Shown: one piece after another, positions 8,495 to 16,309 of the stretch | Layout: each line of letters starts with the position of its first letter | How positions within the stretch are numbered: the stretch's first letter is position 1 | Assembly: GCA_964472675.1 (NCBI GenBank) | Contig: CAYYLO010000009.1 | Coordinates: 1-35,658 of the forward strand | Direction: 5' to 3' | Source: 01-FULL-43-15b sp964472675 | Lineage (GTDB): Bacteria > Patescibacteriota > Microgenomatia > UBA8517 > UBA10165 | DNA: 35,658 nt | Translations under genes and position numbers: made by a program | The notes under the pieces: generated by a model | The model's input: the letters and a program-made list of their open reading frames with translations, nothing else | The model's database searches: none | Told to the model about the DNA's origin: nothing

Positions 8495-9336
8495 ATATAA
8501 AAATTTCTGTAGTCATTCCTACATATAACGAGGAGCAGGTGATTCTCGATTGTCTGGATTCTCTGGAAAAACAATCTTACAAAAACAAAGAAATTGTTGT
8601 AGTTGACGATGGCTCCTCCGACAAAACTTACAAATTAGTGGCCGGGTATGCTCGCGGCCGAAGTGTTCAATTATATAAACAAAACCACAAAGGTCCGGGA
8701 CCAGCAAGGAATCTTGGAGCAAAACATGCAAAGGGTGAGATCTTGATTTTCGTAGACTCTGACATGATTTTTGCTCCTGAGTTTCTGGAAAAGTTGGTCA
8801 AACCAATTTTGGAGGGAAAAACAAAAGGAACTTTTAGTAAAGAAGAATTGGTTACAAATCCTGACAATATATGGTCTGCCTGTTGGACGATAAACGAGGG
8901 TTGGGAAAAAGGGAAGCGACACCCGAAAAACTACCCCGATAAACAAAAAGTTTTTCGCGCAATTCTAAAAAGTGAGTTTGACCGTATTGGGGGCTTTTCG
9001 CCAACAGGAGAATATACGGACGACTGGTCTTTGAGCCAAAAATTAGGATATCTTGCCGATAATGCTCCCGGCGCAAAGTTTTATCACAAAAACCCCGAAT
9101 CCTTAGCCGAAATATTTAACCAGGCAAAATGGATTGGCAAAAGAAAGTATAAATTTGAGATTATCGGGAAACTAGTGGCACTATTGCGTGCATCACTGCC
9201 AATATCGCTTCTTGCGGGTCTGGTCAAAAGTATTATCAACAAAAAGCCGCAATTTTTAATCTTCAAAACTGTTTATGACTTGGGGATTTTTATTGGCGCT
9301 TTAATGTCGTTATTTGGAGGCAAAAATGCAAAGTAA
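8491..9336 (+). CDS. Family 2 glycosyltransferase with C-terminal membrane segments
   Basis: 281 aa. SVVIPTYNEEQVILDCLDSL, VVDDGSSDKT (residues about 37-46) and FVDSDMIF (about 90-97, the DxD metal site) are classic GT2 A-fold motifs; EYTDDWSLSQKL may supply the catalytic base region. The last 70 residues contain two hydrophobic stretches (about 228-245 and 260-275), suggesting membrane attachment, as in enzymes that handle polyprenyl-phosphate acceptors. It could therefore supply polyprenyl-P-sugar to the GT-C enzymes of this cluster, but that is inference. ATGA overlap upstream; an 11-nt overlap downstream. Confidence 0.82.
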   Translation: MNIKISVVIPTYNEEQVILDCLDSLEKQSYKNKEIVVVDDGSSDKTYKLVAGYARGRSVQLYKQNHKGPGPARNLGAKHAKGEILIFVDSDMIFAPEFLEKLVKPILEGKTKGTFSKEELVTNPDNIWSACWTINEGWEKGKRHPKNYPDKQKVFRAILKSEFDRIGGFSPTGEYTDDWSLSQKLGYLADNAPGAKFYHKNPESLAEIFNQAKWIGKRKYKFEIIGKLVALLRASLPISLLAGLVKSIINKKPQFLIFKTVYDLGIFIGALMSLFGGKNAK

Positions 9337-10690
9337 GCTACTGCTACCTTTAATTCTTGTGGCAGGCTTAGTTCTCCGGATGAATTCTTTGGATCAATCT
9401 TTATGGCTTGATGAAGCGACAAGCGTTTTAGCAGCTAAAAACTTCTCATTCCAGGATTTAATTTTTAAGTTTTCTCCAGGTGATTTTCACCCCCCTCTCT
9501 ACTATTTAATACTTAAGCTATGGATTGGCATTTTTGGCACCTCAGAAATTGCTGTTCGGGTATTGTCTGTTATTTTTGGCGTGGCCACGGTTTATGTTGT
9601 GTATGCCGTTGCTAAGAAATTGTTTGGTGGGAATGTGGGACTTATTTCTGCTGCGCTTTTGGCGACTGCACCCCTTCATATTTATTATTCTCAGGAAGCA
9701 AGAATGTATAGTTTGGAAACATTGTTGGTTATGCTTGTGGTCTGGTTTTTTGTAAGCGAAAAGTGGATCGGTTTGGTAATAACTGCAGCAATTTTACTCT
9801 ACACCGATTATCTGCCAGCACTAATTTTCATCCCATTATTTCTAATAAAAAAGAAAAAATTAGTTCTCCCTTTTATTGGGGTTTTATTGCTCCTCCTCCC
9901 GTGGTTCCCTATCTTTTTAAGCCAATTACAAAACGGATTGGCCGTGCATAGCGATGCACCGAACTGGTGGGTGACTTTGGGTAAGACCAATTTTAAAGAG
10001 CTAGCCTTAGTTCCCGTAAAGTTCATGCTGGGACGCATTTCTTTTTACAATAAATCTTTGTATGCTGCGACAGTTCTTGGATCGGGCGCAATTTTTGGAG
10101 CAGTGCTCTTTGGAACTTTGAGTAAATGGCAAAAAGCAAGGCTCCTGTGGCTTTTGTTTTTATTCCCTATTTTGGCAGCAGCAGCGTTGGGATTATACAT
10201 TTCTGTCTTTTCTTATTTCAGACTCTTATTTATTTTGCCTTTATTTTATCTCCTAGCAGCATATGGTGCACAAAACCTGGGCACACGGTGGTTTAAACCG
10301 CTGTTGGCAGGAATACTATTTATAAACCTCACTGCCGGTTCGCTTTATCTTTTTACGCCGCGGTTCCACAGAGAAGATTGGAAAAGTGCAGTTGCCTGGA
10401 TTGAGCAGAATGCAGCGGGGAAAAGTGCAGCAACTCTTTTTGTTACTAACAATCAGCGCGATCCTTATATTTATTATTCAAAAGGTATACCTTCGTTTGG
10501 TCCTGATGGACTTGGGAGAGGGAATTTTGAGAAAATATACCTGATGCGGTATGTTCAGCCTATTTTTGATCCGCAAGATAGCTTGCGTAAAAAAATTGAG
10601 AGTGTGGGATACCAAAAGTTGGTGGAAAAAGATTTTAATGGTGTAACCGTTTGGGTGTATGAAAGGAGTATTTATGCGAATTTGTATTGA
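9326..10690 (+). CDS. GT39-like membrane glycosyltransferase
   Basis: 454 aa. The first periplasmic-type loop reads SLDQSLWLDEATSVLAAK, and the WLDE pattern is the catalytic-acidic signature of ArnT/PMT-like GT39 enzymes. It is followed by FHPPLYYLILKLW, then about ten hydrophobic helices and a C-terminal soluble region. It is predicted to add a sugar from polyprenyl-phosphate on the outer face. ATG 9326 is chosen because GGAGG (9316-9320) is spaced 5 nt before it; a TTG at 9314 in the same frame lacks this. It overlaps both neighbours. Confidence 0.82.
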   Translation: MQSKLLLPLILVAGLVLRMNSLDQSLWLDEATSVLAAKNFSFQDLIFKFSPGDFHPPLYYLILKLWIGIFGTSEIAVRVLSVIFGVATVYVVYAVAKKLFGGNVGLISAALLATAPLHIYYSQEARMYSLETLLVMLVVWFFVSEKWIGLVITAAILLYTDYLPALIFIPLFLIKKKKLVLPFIGVLLLLLPWFPIFLSQLQNGLAVHSDAPNWWVTLGKTNFKELALVPVKFMLGRISFYNKSLYAATVLGSGAIFGAVLFGTLSKWQKARLLWLLFLFPILAAAALGLYISVFSYFRLLFILPLFYLLAAYGAQNLGTRWFKPLLAGILFINLTAGSLYLFTPRFHREDWKSAVAWIEQNAAGKSAATLFVTNNQRDPYIYYSKGIPSFGPDGLGRGNFEKIYLMRYVQPIFDPQDSLRKKIESVGYQKLVEKDFNGVTVWVYERSIYANLY

Positions 10691-11750
10691 TGTCTCACAA
10701 GCAGTTTATGGCACAGGTGTTGGCGATTATACAAAAAATTTAGTTACCCGCCTTTTGCAGGTTGATTTGAAAAACGAGTACGCTTTATTCGGTGGGGCAT
10801 TAAGACGACGGGGTGAGCTGCAGCAGTTATTTCCGCCTACAAAAAACAGCACCCTCAAATCTTTCGTTTTTCCCCCGACAATCGCTGATATTTTTTGGAA
10901 TAATTTACACACATTACCTATTGAAAAGTTCGTTGGCGATATAGATCTTTTCCACTCTTCTGATTGGACACAACCGCCAACTCGTGCTTTCAAAGTAACG
11001 ACAATTCATGACCTTGCCCCTTTGCGTTATCCGCAATATACACCCAAAAAGATATTGGAAGTGCACAAAAGGCGTTTGGGGTGGGTTGCAAAAGAAGTCG
11101 ATCGGGTGATTGCTGTTTCTTCTTTTACCAAGCAAGAAGCTGTAGAGCTTCTAAAAATTAATCCGGAAAAAATTGTTGTTATCCCTGAGGCAGGAGATGA
11201 AAGACTTGCTCATGCTAGTTCTGACGAGATAGAGCGCGTAATGAAAAAATATAAAATCCCTCAAGAATATCTTTTGGTTGTAGGAACAAATCCAAGAAAA
11301 AATCTTCCCAACATCACGCAAGCATTCAAAGCCTTACGAGATAAATACAGACTGTCGTTGGTAGTTGTGGGTAAAAAGCCAGATGAATTTTACGAAAGAG
11401 GAATTATTTTTACCGGCTTTACTAATTTTGAAGACTTATCAGCTCTTTACTCCGGAGCTGCTGCGCTAGTTTATGCATCTTTGTATGAAGGTTTTGGGCA
11501 GCCGATTTTGGAGGCGATGAAACTGGGTTGTCCTGTGATTACATCCAACACATCAAGTTTGCCCGAAGTAGCGGGGGATGCTGCGGTGTTGGTAAATCCT
11601 ACAAAAACCGGAGAAATTGTGGATGGTATTGTAGAAATTGTTAGAAACAGGGAAAAGTGGGCCAAAAAAGGGAGGCAGAGAGCAAAGGAGTTTTCTTGGG
11701 AAGATACGGCAAAGCTGACACTGAGGGTTTATCAAGAGGCAGGTCTGTAA
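10674..11750 (+). CDS. Family 4 glycosyltransferase (mannosyltransferase-like)
   Basis: 358 aa. It starts MRICIDVSQAVYGTGVGDYTKNL, a form of the N-terminal GT4 loop in which the Gly-x-Gly-x-Tyr-Thr follows a DxS element. TTIHDLAPLRYPQY matches the mid-domain of WbaZ/MtfA-like mannosyltransferases. The E-x7-E motif is EGFGQPILE (E272, E280). AAAGGAG at 10662-10668 sets the start at ATG 10674, not the in-frame ATG 10659. The stop codon lies in the left arm of a strong hairpin (11749-11796). Confidence 0.85.
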   Translation: MRICIDVSQAVYGTGVGDYTKNLVTRLLQVDLKNEYALFGGALRRRGELQQLFPPTKNSTLKSFVFPPTIADIFWNNLHTLPIEKFVGDIDLFHSSDWTQPPTRAFKVTTIHDLAPLRYPQYTPKKILEVHKRRLGWVAKEVDRVIAVSSFTKQEAVELLKINPEKIVVIPEAGDERLAHASSDEIERVMKKYKIPQEYLLVVGTNPRKNLPNITQAFKALRDKYRLSLVVVGKKPDEFYERGIIFTGFTNFEDLSALYSGAAALVYASLYEGFGQPILEAMKLGCPVITSNTSSLPEVAGDAAVLVNPTKTGEIVDGIVEIVRNREKWAKKGRQRAKEFSWEDTAKLTLRVYQEAGL

Positions 11751-11796
11751 GGGGACCCCTTGCCACTCATGGGCGTGCCTGCAAGGGGTCCCCTTG
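11749..11796. repeat. 15-bp-stem hairpin built of two AAGGGGACCCCTT palindromes
   Basis: AAGGGGACCCCTTGC (11749-11763) is the exact reverse complement of GCAAGGGGTCCCCTT (11781-11795), with a 17-nt loop between. Each arm is itself nearly palindromic. It starts on the stop codon of the preceding gene and ends 12 nt before the next ATG. There is no T-tract, so it may act as an mRNA processing or stability element rather than a full terminator. The same core is found at 6689 and 25860. Confidence 0.75.
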
Positions 11797-11807
11797 AAAA
11801 CTGAAAT

Positions 11808-12932
11808 ATGAGAATTGGTATTGACGGCAACGAAGCAAATTTAAAAAACCGCGTGGGTGTAAATCAATATGCTGCAGAATTGTTGTGTGCTCTGGAGAAA
11901 TTGAAAGAGGCGCAAGTTCACGAATGGGTGATTTATTTGGCTTCCCCGCCTCTCCCCCATTTGCCCAGAGAGCGTGAAGGGTGGAAGTATGAAATATTAT
12001 CCGGACAAAGGATGTGGATTATAAAAAAACTAATGCCGCGTCTTTGGCGAAACGCGGATAAAATTGATCTTATTTTTACACCCAGCCACTATGCTCCGCC
12101 GATTATGAAGATCCCTTTGGTGATGTCGGTTATGGATTTGGGATACTTACGTTTTAGAAGTCAGTTTACAAAATACGATTTCTACCAGCTGAAATATTGG
12201 GGTCAGTGGACAATGCGAAAAGCAAAAAAGATATTGGCCATTTCCGAGAGTACGAAAGCCGATTTGGGAGAGACCTATCCTTGGACAAAGGGTAAGGTTG
12301 TGGTTACACTCTTAAGCTACGACAGGCTACAGTTTAAATATCCGGTGTCAAATAAGGAAATCGAAAGGGTCAAGCAAAAGTATGGCATTGCGGGAGACTA
12401 TGTATTGTATTTGGGCACATTGAAACCGAGCAAGAACATAGAAGGAGTGGTGGAAGCATTCCATTTACTCATCACCCATCACCCATTACTTGCCACCAAA
12501 TTAGTGGTTGCCGGCAAGAAAGGTTGGTTATATGACACTATTTTGAAAAAAATAGATGAGTTGAAGCTGCAAAACCGCGTTATTTTTACCGACTTTTTCC
12601 CCGAAGAAGAGAAAGCCCCTTTAATGGCTGGGGCGAAAGTTTTTGTTTCGCCTAGCTTTTGGGAAGGTTTTGGAATTCCCGCTTTGGAAAGTATGGCTGT
12701 CGGGACACCTGTTATTGTTTCCAATGTCGCCAGCTATCCGGAAGTGGTGGGTAAAGCAGGTATTTTAGTTAATCCGTACGATGTAGAAAGTATAACTGAG
12801 GGGATAAACGAAGTAGTTTCCGCCTCTCCCGCAGCATATGATAAGATGATAAGAACAGGTTTGGAGCAAGCCGCAAAATTTTCCTGGGAAGAAACAGCAC
12901 GGAAAACTTTGGACGTATTAACAAATTTATGA
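11808..12932 (+). CDS. Family 4 glycosyltransferase
   Basis: 374 aa. MRIGIDGNEANLKNRVGVNQYAAEL is the N-terminal nucleotide-independent loop (given as MRIGIDGNEANLKNRVGVNQ then YAAEL). VMSVMDLGYLRF and ILAISESTKADL are typical of the WbaZ-like subgroup also seen at 10674 and 19860. YLGTLKPSKN and the E-x7-E motif EGFGIPALE (E286, E294) complete the C-terminal domain. No good ribosome binding site is seen before ATG 11808, unusual for an internal operon gene; the upstream hairpin may influence its translation. It ends with an ATGA overlap. Confidence 0.85.
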   Translation: MRIGIDGNEANLKNRVGVNQYAAELLCALEKLKEAQVHEWVIYLASPPLPHLPREREGWKYEILSGQRMWIIKKLMPRLWRNADKIDLIFTPSHYAPPIMKIPLVMSVMDLGYLRFRSQFTKYDFYQLKYWGQWTMRKAKKILAISESTKADLGETYPWTKGKVVVTLLSYDRLQFKYPVSNKEIERVKQKYGIAGDYVLYLGTLKPSKNIEGVVEAFHLLITHHPLLATKLVVAGKKGWLYDTILKKIDELKLQNRVIFTDFFPEEEKAPLMAGAKVFVSPSFWEGFGIPALESMAVGTPVIVSNVASYPEVVGKAGILVNPYDVESITEGINEVVSASPAAYDKMIRTGLEQAAKFSWEETARKTLDVLTNL

Positions 12933-13531
12933 GTCTTTTCCAAGATAAAAATGGCAACAAGTTAACTCTCTCTCAATCTTTGGGGAAGATTGCAAACAGA
13001 CTTAGCAATTATTTTCTTGATTTTGAATTAATGGTTTTACGCTGGGTTGGTCATATCCCCATACACACAATCCGGCACGCAGTTTACATATTGGCCGGAG
13101 TTCGTATGGGTAGAGGTTCAACAATCCACATGTGGGCCAACTTTTTCCAGCCCAAGAATATTGAAATTGGGCAAGATACGGTAATTGGGAACAACGTATT
13201 TCTCGACGGTCGCGCACCTTTAATTGTCGGCAACCACACCGATATAGCCGCGGAGGTTTTAATCTACAACTCCGAACACGATATTCATTCTGAAGATTTC
13301 CATGCCATAGAAGGACCGGTAGAAATTGGGGATTATGTTTTTATTGGTCCTCGGGTTATAATCCTGCCCGGCGTAAAAATCGGCAGAGGGGCGGTTATCG
13401 CGGCTGGCGCGGTGGTAACTAAAGATGTTCCGGAATTTGCGATAATGGGTGGAGTTCCCGCGAAAGAAATTGGCGAAAGAAAGAATAAAAATCCCCGCTA
13501 TGCCATTGGCAGAGCACGTCTTTTCCAGTAA
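12929..13531 (+). CDS. Hexapeptide-repeat acyltransferase (WcaF/LbH family)
   Basis: 200 aa. Residues about 50-175 form imperfect hexapeptide turns ([LIV]-G-x-x), for example NIEIGQDTVIGNNV, GPVEIGDYVFIGP and ILPGVKIGRGAVIAAGAVVTKDVP (read as ILPGVKIGRGAV then IAAGAVVTKDVP). EVLIYNSEHDIHS carries the catalytic His of xenobiotic/colanic-type acetyltransferases, and the GGVPAKEIG ending is diagnostic of the family. It probably O-acetylates a glycan residue using acetyl-CoA in the cytoplasm. It begins with an ATGA overlap with the GT4 gene. Confidence 0.88.
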   Translation: MSLFQDKNGNKLTLSQSLGKIANRLSNYFLDFELMVLRWVGHIPIHTIRHAVYILAGVRMGRGSTIHMWANFFQPKNIEIGQDTVIGNNVFLDGRAPLIVGNHTDIAAEVLIYNSEHDIHSEDFHAIEGPVEIGDYVFIGPRVIILPGVKIGRGAVIAAGAVVTKDVPEFAIMGGVPAKEIGERKNKNPRYAIGRARLFQ

Positions 13532-13546
13532 CTGACTTATAAAATC

Positions 13547-14101
13547 ATGAAGTTTTTTGAGGTTCTCCTTAAGATCACGGCTGGTTTGATACTTTTATTT
13601 ACTTTTGTGTATTTGGCTGTGCCATCACCTCGTTTCCCCAAACAACTGCCCGACAGTGTTCAATCGTTGGAGGAGGCTGATTTAGAAACTCCACTAAGGC
13701 GAACATATTTTTCCAACATGTCTAGATCAGACATTTTGAAATACTACCAAAAACAACTGGCCGCAAGCTTGCTGATACCTGTTCCTGCCTATATTGTTTA
13801 CTACCCGCCAGAAGACTCCCAAATTTTAATCCGTGATCAAACAAGGACTGTACACTTGCCTGAAATAATACATCCTTTCAGGGAGTCGTTATTCGTTAAT
13901 TTTTTTGAAGCTAAAAGTGCAAAAGATGAAATATGGTATAAGGGTGTTCATTACCAAGAAAGAATTACTTTACGATATGTACCCTCTTCGCCTGTAGTTA
14001 GAATAGTAATTATTTTTGTTTCAGTTGTGGTGCTGTTGTTTTTGTTCAAAGAAGTGGTACTGACTGTAGTTAGTATTTTTCGCAAAACCCTTTCGAGATG
14101 A
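13547..14101 (+). CDS. Unknown bitopic membrane protein, 184 aa
   Basis: I do not recognise a family. A hydrophobic helix at residues about 5-27 and another at about 150-172 enclose a central soluble region of about 120 residues rich in aromatic and charged residues (TYFSNMSRSDILKYYQKQL, AYIVYYPPEDSQI). Both ends would face the cytoplasm with the middle outside, a layout shared with chain-length regulators (Wzz), though no Wzz PG motif is evident. It sits 15 nt after the acetyltransferase and overlaps the next gene as ATGA. A role in polymer assembly is suggested by position only. Confidence 0.6.
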   Translation: MKFFEVLLKITAGLILLFTFVYLAVPSPRFPKQLPDSVQSLEEADLETPLRRTYFSNMSRSDILKYYQKQLAASLLIPVPAYIVYYPPEDSQILIRDQTRTVHLPEIIHPFRESLFVNFFEAKSAKDEIWYKGVHYQERITLRYVPSSPVVRIVIIFVSVVVLLFLFKEVVLTVVSIFRKTLSR

Positions 14102-15039
14102 AAAACCAGCCTGACCTCTCAATTATTATCTTAAGTTATAACACAAAAGCTTTAACCAGAGCTTGTATTGAATCAGTTGTAAAATATACAAAGACTCTAG
14201 AGTATGAGTTGATAGCAGTTGATAATGCTTCCAGAGACGGATCCGTAGAAATGCTTAAAGGTTTGAAAAAAAAGATTGGCAACCTAGTAGTCATTTATAG
14301 TAAAGAAAACTTGGGGTTTGCGCGGGGCAACAATTTGGGAATGGGGATTGCTCAAGGCAAATATATCCTGCTTTTGAATTCGGATACGGAGCTTAGGGAA
14401 GATGCTGTCTCGCCATTGATTTCCTGGATGGAGCAACATCCAAAAGTTGGAGTGGCTACTTGCAAATTAACAAATCCGGATGGGAGCATACAGGCAACGG
14501 GGGGTATGTATCCGGATTTGTGGCACCTTTTTTTGTGGTCAACGTTTTTGGATGACTTGCCAGGCGTGGGGAAGCTTTTTGGCTCTTATCATCCACATCC
14601 TACCTTTTATCGCCAGGAACATTCACTTGATTGGGTGACTGGGGCGTTTATGTTAATCCGCAAAAACGCGCAAGAAGAAGTTGGAGAGTTTGATCCAAAG
14701 TTTTTTATGTATGCTGAAGATATGGAATATTGCTATAGATTTAAGAAAAAAGGTTGGGGAATTTGGTATGTGCCGATTACGAAAGTTATGCATATAGGCG
14801 GCGCCTCAAGTACCGGCGAAGGCGTTCGCTTTTCTGATAATGTTTATGGGAAAGAGAGGAGTGTGGTAGGGGAATTTAGAGGTATTGGCTTATTTTACCG
14901 GAAGCATTTTCCCCCGCAGTCTCCCTTGGCGTCAGTTTTGTTAAAAACTGGTGCATCATTGCGGTTTCTGGTGTTCGGTTTGCTGTTAGGCCAAAAAGGA
15001 GCAAGGGAAATTTATGCGAAAGCTTTTGCAAGTATCTAA
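14098..15039 (+). CDS. Family 2 glycosyltransferase (rhamnosyltransferase-like)
   Basis: 313 aa. LSIIILSYNTKALTRACIESV, then AVDNASRDGS (residues about 40-49), ENLGFARGNNLGM, LLLNSDTEL (DxD variant NSD) and DWVTGAFMLIR with FMYAEDMEYCYR (catalytic ED). This set and order is the hallmark of the WbbL/RfbF rhamnosyltransferase group, although sugar specificity cannot be read from sequence. The C-terminal 50 residues include a weak hydrophobic stretch. It is a paralogue of the gene at 18931, with the same motif series. Confidence 0.85.
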   Translation: MKNQPDLSIIILSYNTKALTRACIESVVKYTKTLEYELIAVDNASRDGSVEMLKGLKKKIGNLVVIYSKENLGFARGNNLGMGIAQGKYILLLNSDTELREDAVSPLISWMEQHPKVGVATCKLTNPDGSIQATGGMYPDLWHLFLWSTFLDDLPGVGKLFGSYHPHPTFYRQEHSLDWVTGAFMLIRKNAQEEVGEFDPKFFMYAEDMEYCYRFKKKGWGIWYVPITKVMHIGGASSTGEGVRFSDNVYGKERSVVGEFRGIGLFYRKHFPPQSPLASVLLKTGASLRFLVFGLLLGQKGAREIYAKAFASI

Positions 15040-16309
15040 CTTACATTTAGCGGATATCTTAAAATATGGTTTAGCAGCCATACTTTTGGCTGTCCCTTTA
15101 TACCCAAAATTTCCTCTTTTTTCTGTTCCGGGGACATACGTTGCAATTCGCGCTGAAGACTTTCTGATTAGCTTTCTGACCTTTTTTTGGGTGCTTCATG
15201 TTTTGTGGAATAGACAAATCATAGCACTTCTCAAGGATAAGTTAGTACAGGCCGTTTTGATTTATTGGGTTGTCGGGTTGTTATCAGTCTTGAGTGCGAT
15301 TTTTTTGACCAAAACAGTTTCATCACATATTGCTTTATTGCATTGGGCCAGGCGCGTTGAGTACATGCTTCCTTTGCTGATTGCTTATTCAGTTGCTCTA
15401 AAAATCGACAAAAGCAGATTTTTTGCCCAGTGTTTATTTATCGGCGTATTTTTTGTGTTTCTTTTTGGCTGGGGACAAATACACTTGGGTTTGCCTGTTA
15501 TCACAACTCAAAATGAAGAATACTCAAAAGGTTTGGCGCTCAGGTGGATTCCCGGGGCAAGACTTGGGTCAACTTTTGCCGGACATTATGACCTTTCGGC
15601 GTTTTTGGTGATGCTTTTATCATTATCAACGACACTCTTTTTCTATTACAAGAAAGTAAAAAACAGGCTAAGTTTTTTGACATTTTCAGTTTTGCCTGCT
15701 TACTGGCTAATGCTTAGAGCCGAATCCCGTGTGTCTTTTATTGCCTTGTTAGTGGGAGTTTCTGTGGGTTTATGGATTTTCCACAAAAAAAGATATGTTG
15801 TACCAGTAGTTTTAGTAGCGGTTCTGGGAGCTGTATTTTTCAGCAATTTAGGAGCNNNNNNNNNNNNNNNNNNNNNNNNNNNNNNNNNNNNNNNNNNNNN
15901 NNNNNNNNNNNNNNNNNNNNNNNNNNNNNNNNNNNNNNNNNNNNNNNNNNNNNNNGCTTTTGCTAAAAACCCGCTTTTGGGAACAGGGTATTCATCCATT
16001 TCTCTAGCTACAGATAATGATTATTTGCGCGCTTTGGGAGAAGTCGGTTTGGCTGGAGTATTGGCATTTTTATTAATTATTTTGCGGATTTTTGAAAAGT
16101 TAATTACTTTTGTCAAAAAAGCCAAACACGATTGGAAATATGGTTTTGTTGTTGGTTATTCGGGAGGATTGGCGGGGATTTTGGTAAACGCAAGTTTTAT
16201 TGATGTTTTTGAGGCTTCCAAAGTTGCTATAATCTTTTGGTTGTTGACTGGAATTGCCCTTGGTATTGTAGACCGTTGGAGTTTGAAAGAAAGGACAGGC
16301 AAATCTTGA
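15014..16309 (+). CDS. O-antigen ligase / Wzy polymerase-like protein, interrupted by an assembly gap
   Basis: Multi-helix membrane protein. The N-terminal part has about eight helices and includes LGSTFAGHYDLSAFLVMLL, and the part after the gap reads KNPLLGTGYSSIS-DNDYLRALGEVGLAGVLAFL. This matches the Wzy_C/O-antigen-ligase core, where a large external loop precedes GxG and the final helices. It probably polymerises or ligates the flipped oligosaccharide outside the membrane. 100 Ns (15856-15955) replace an unknown length of the external-loop region, so the 431-aa length is not real, but both flanks read in the frame expected for the family. It starts 26 nt inside the upstream gene and its TGA overlaps the next TTG. 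Confidence 0.78.
   Translation: MRKLLQVSNLHLADILKYGLAAILLAVPLYPKFPLFSVPGTYVAIRAEDFLISFLTFFWVLHVLWNRQIIALLKDKLVQAVLIYWVVGLLSVLSAIFLTKTVSSHIALLHWARRVEYMLPLLIAYSVALKIDKSRFFAQCLFIGVFFVFLFGWGQIHLGLPVITTQNEEYSKGLALRWIPGARLGSTFAGHYDLSAFLVMLLSLSTTLFFYYKKVKNRLSFLTFSVLPAYWLMLRAESRVSFIALLVGVSVGLWIFHKKRYVVPVVLVAVLGAVFFSNLGXXXXXXXXXXXXXXXXXXXXXXXXXXXXXXXXXXAFAKNPLLGTGYSSISLATDNDYLRALGEVGLAGVLAFLLIILRIFEKLITFVKKAKHDWKYGFVVGYSGGLAGILVNASFIDVFEASKVAIIFWLLTGIALGIVDRWSLKERTGKS
15856..15955. other. Assembly gap (100 N) in the polymerase/ligase gene
   Basis: Exactly 100 Ns, a standard scaffold placeholder; the true length and sequence are unknown. It removes part of the external loop of the Wzy/WaaL-like protein. 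Gaps in such genes often come from strain variation or repeats in a metagenome. Confidence 0.98.

Noticed and set aside
15700..15999. Minus-strand and alternative plus-strand frames spanning the first N gap
   Set aside because: They are open only because Ns translate to X; the plus-frame polymerase/ligase flanks carry the conserved family motifs.
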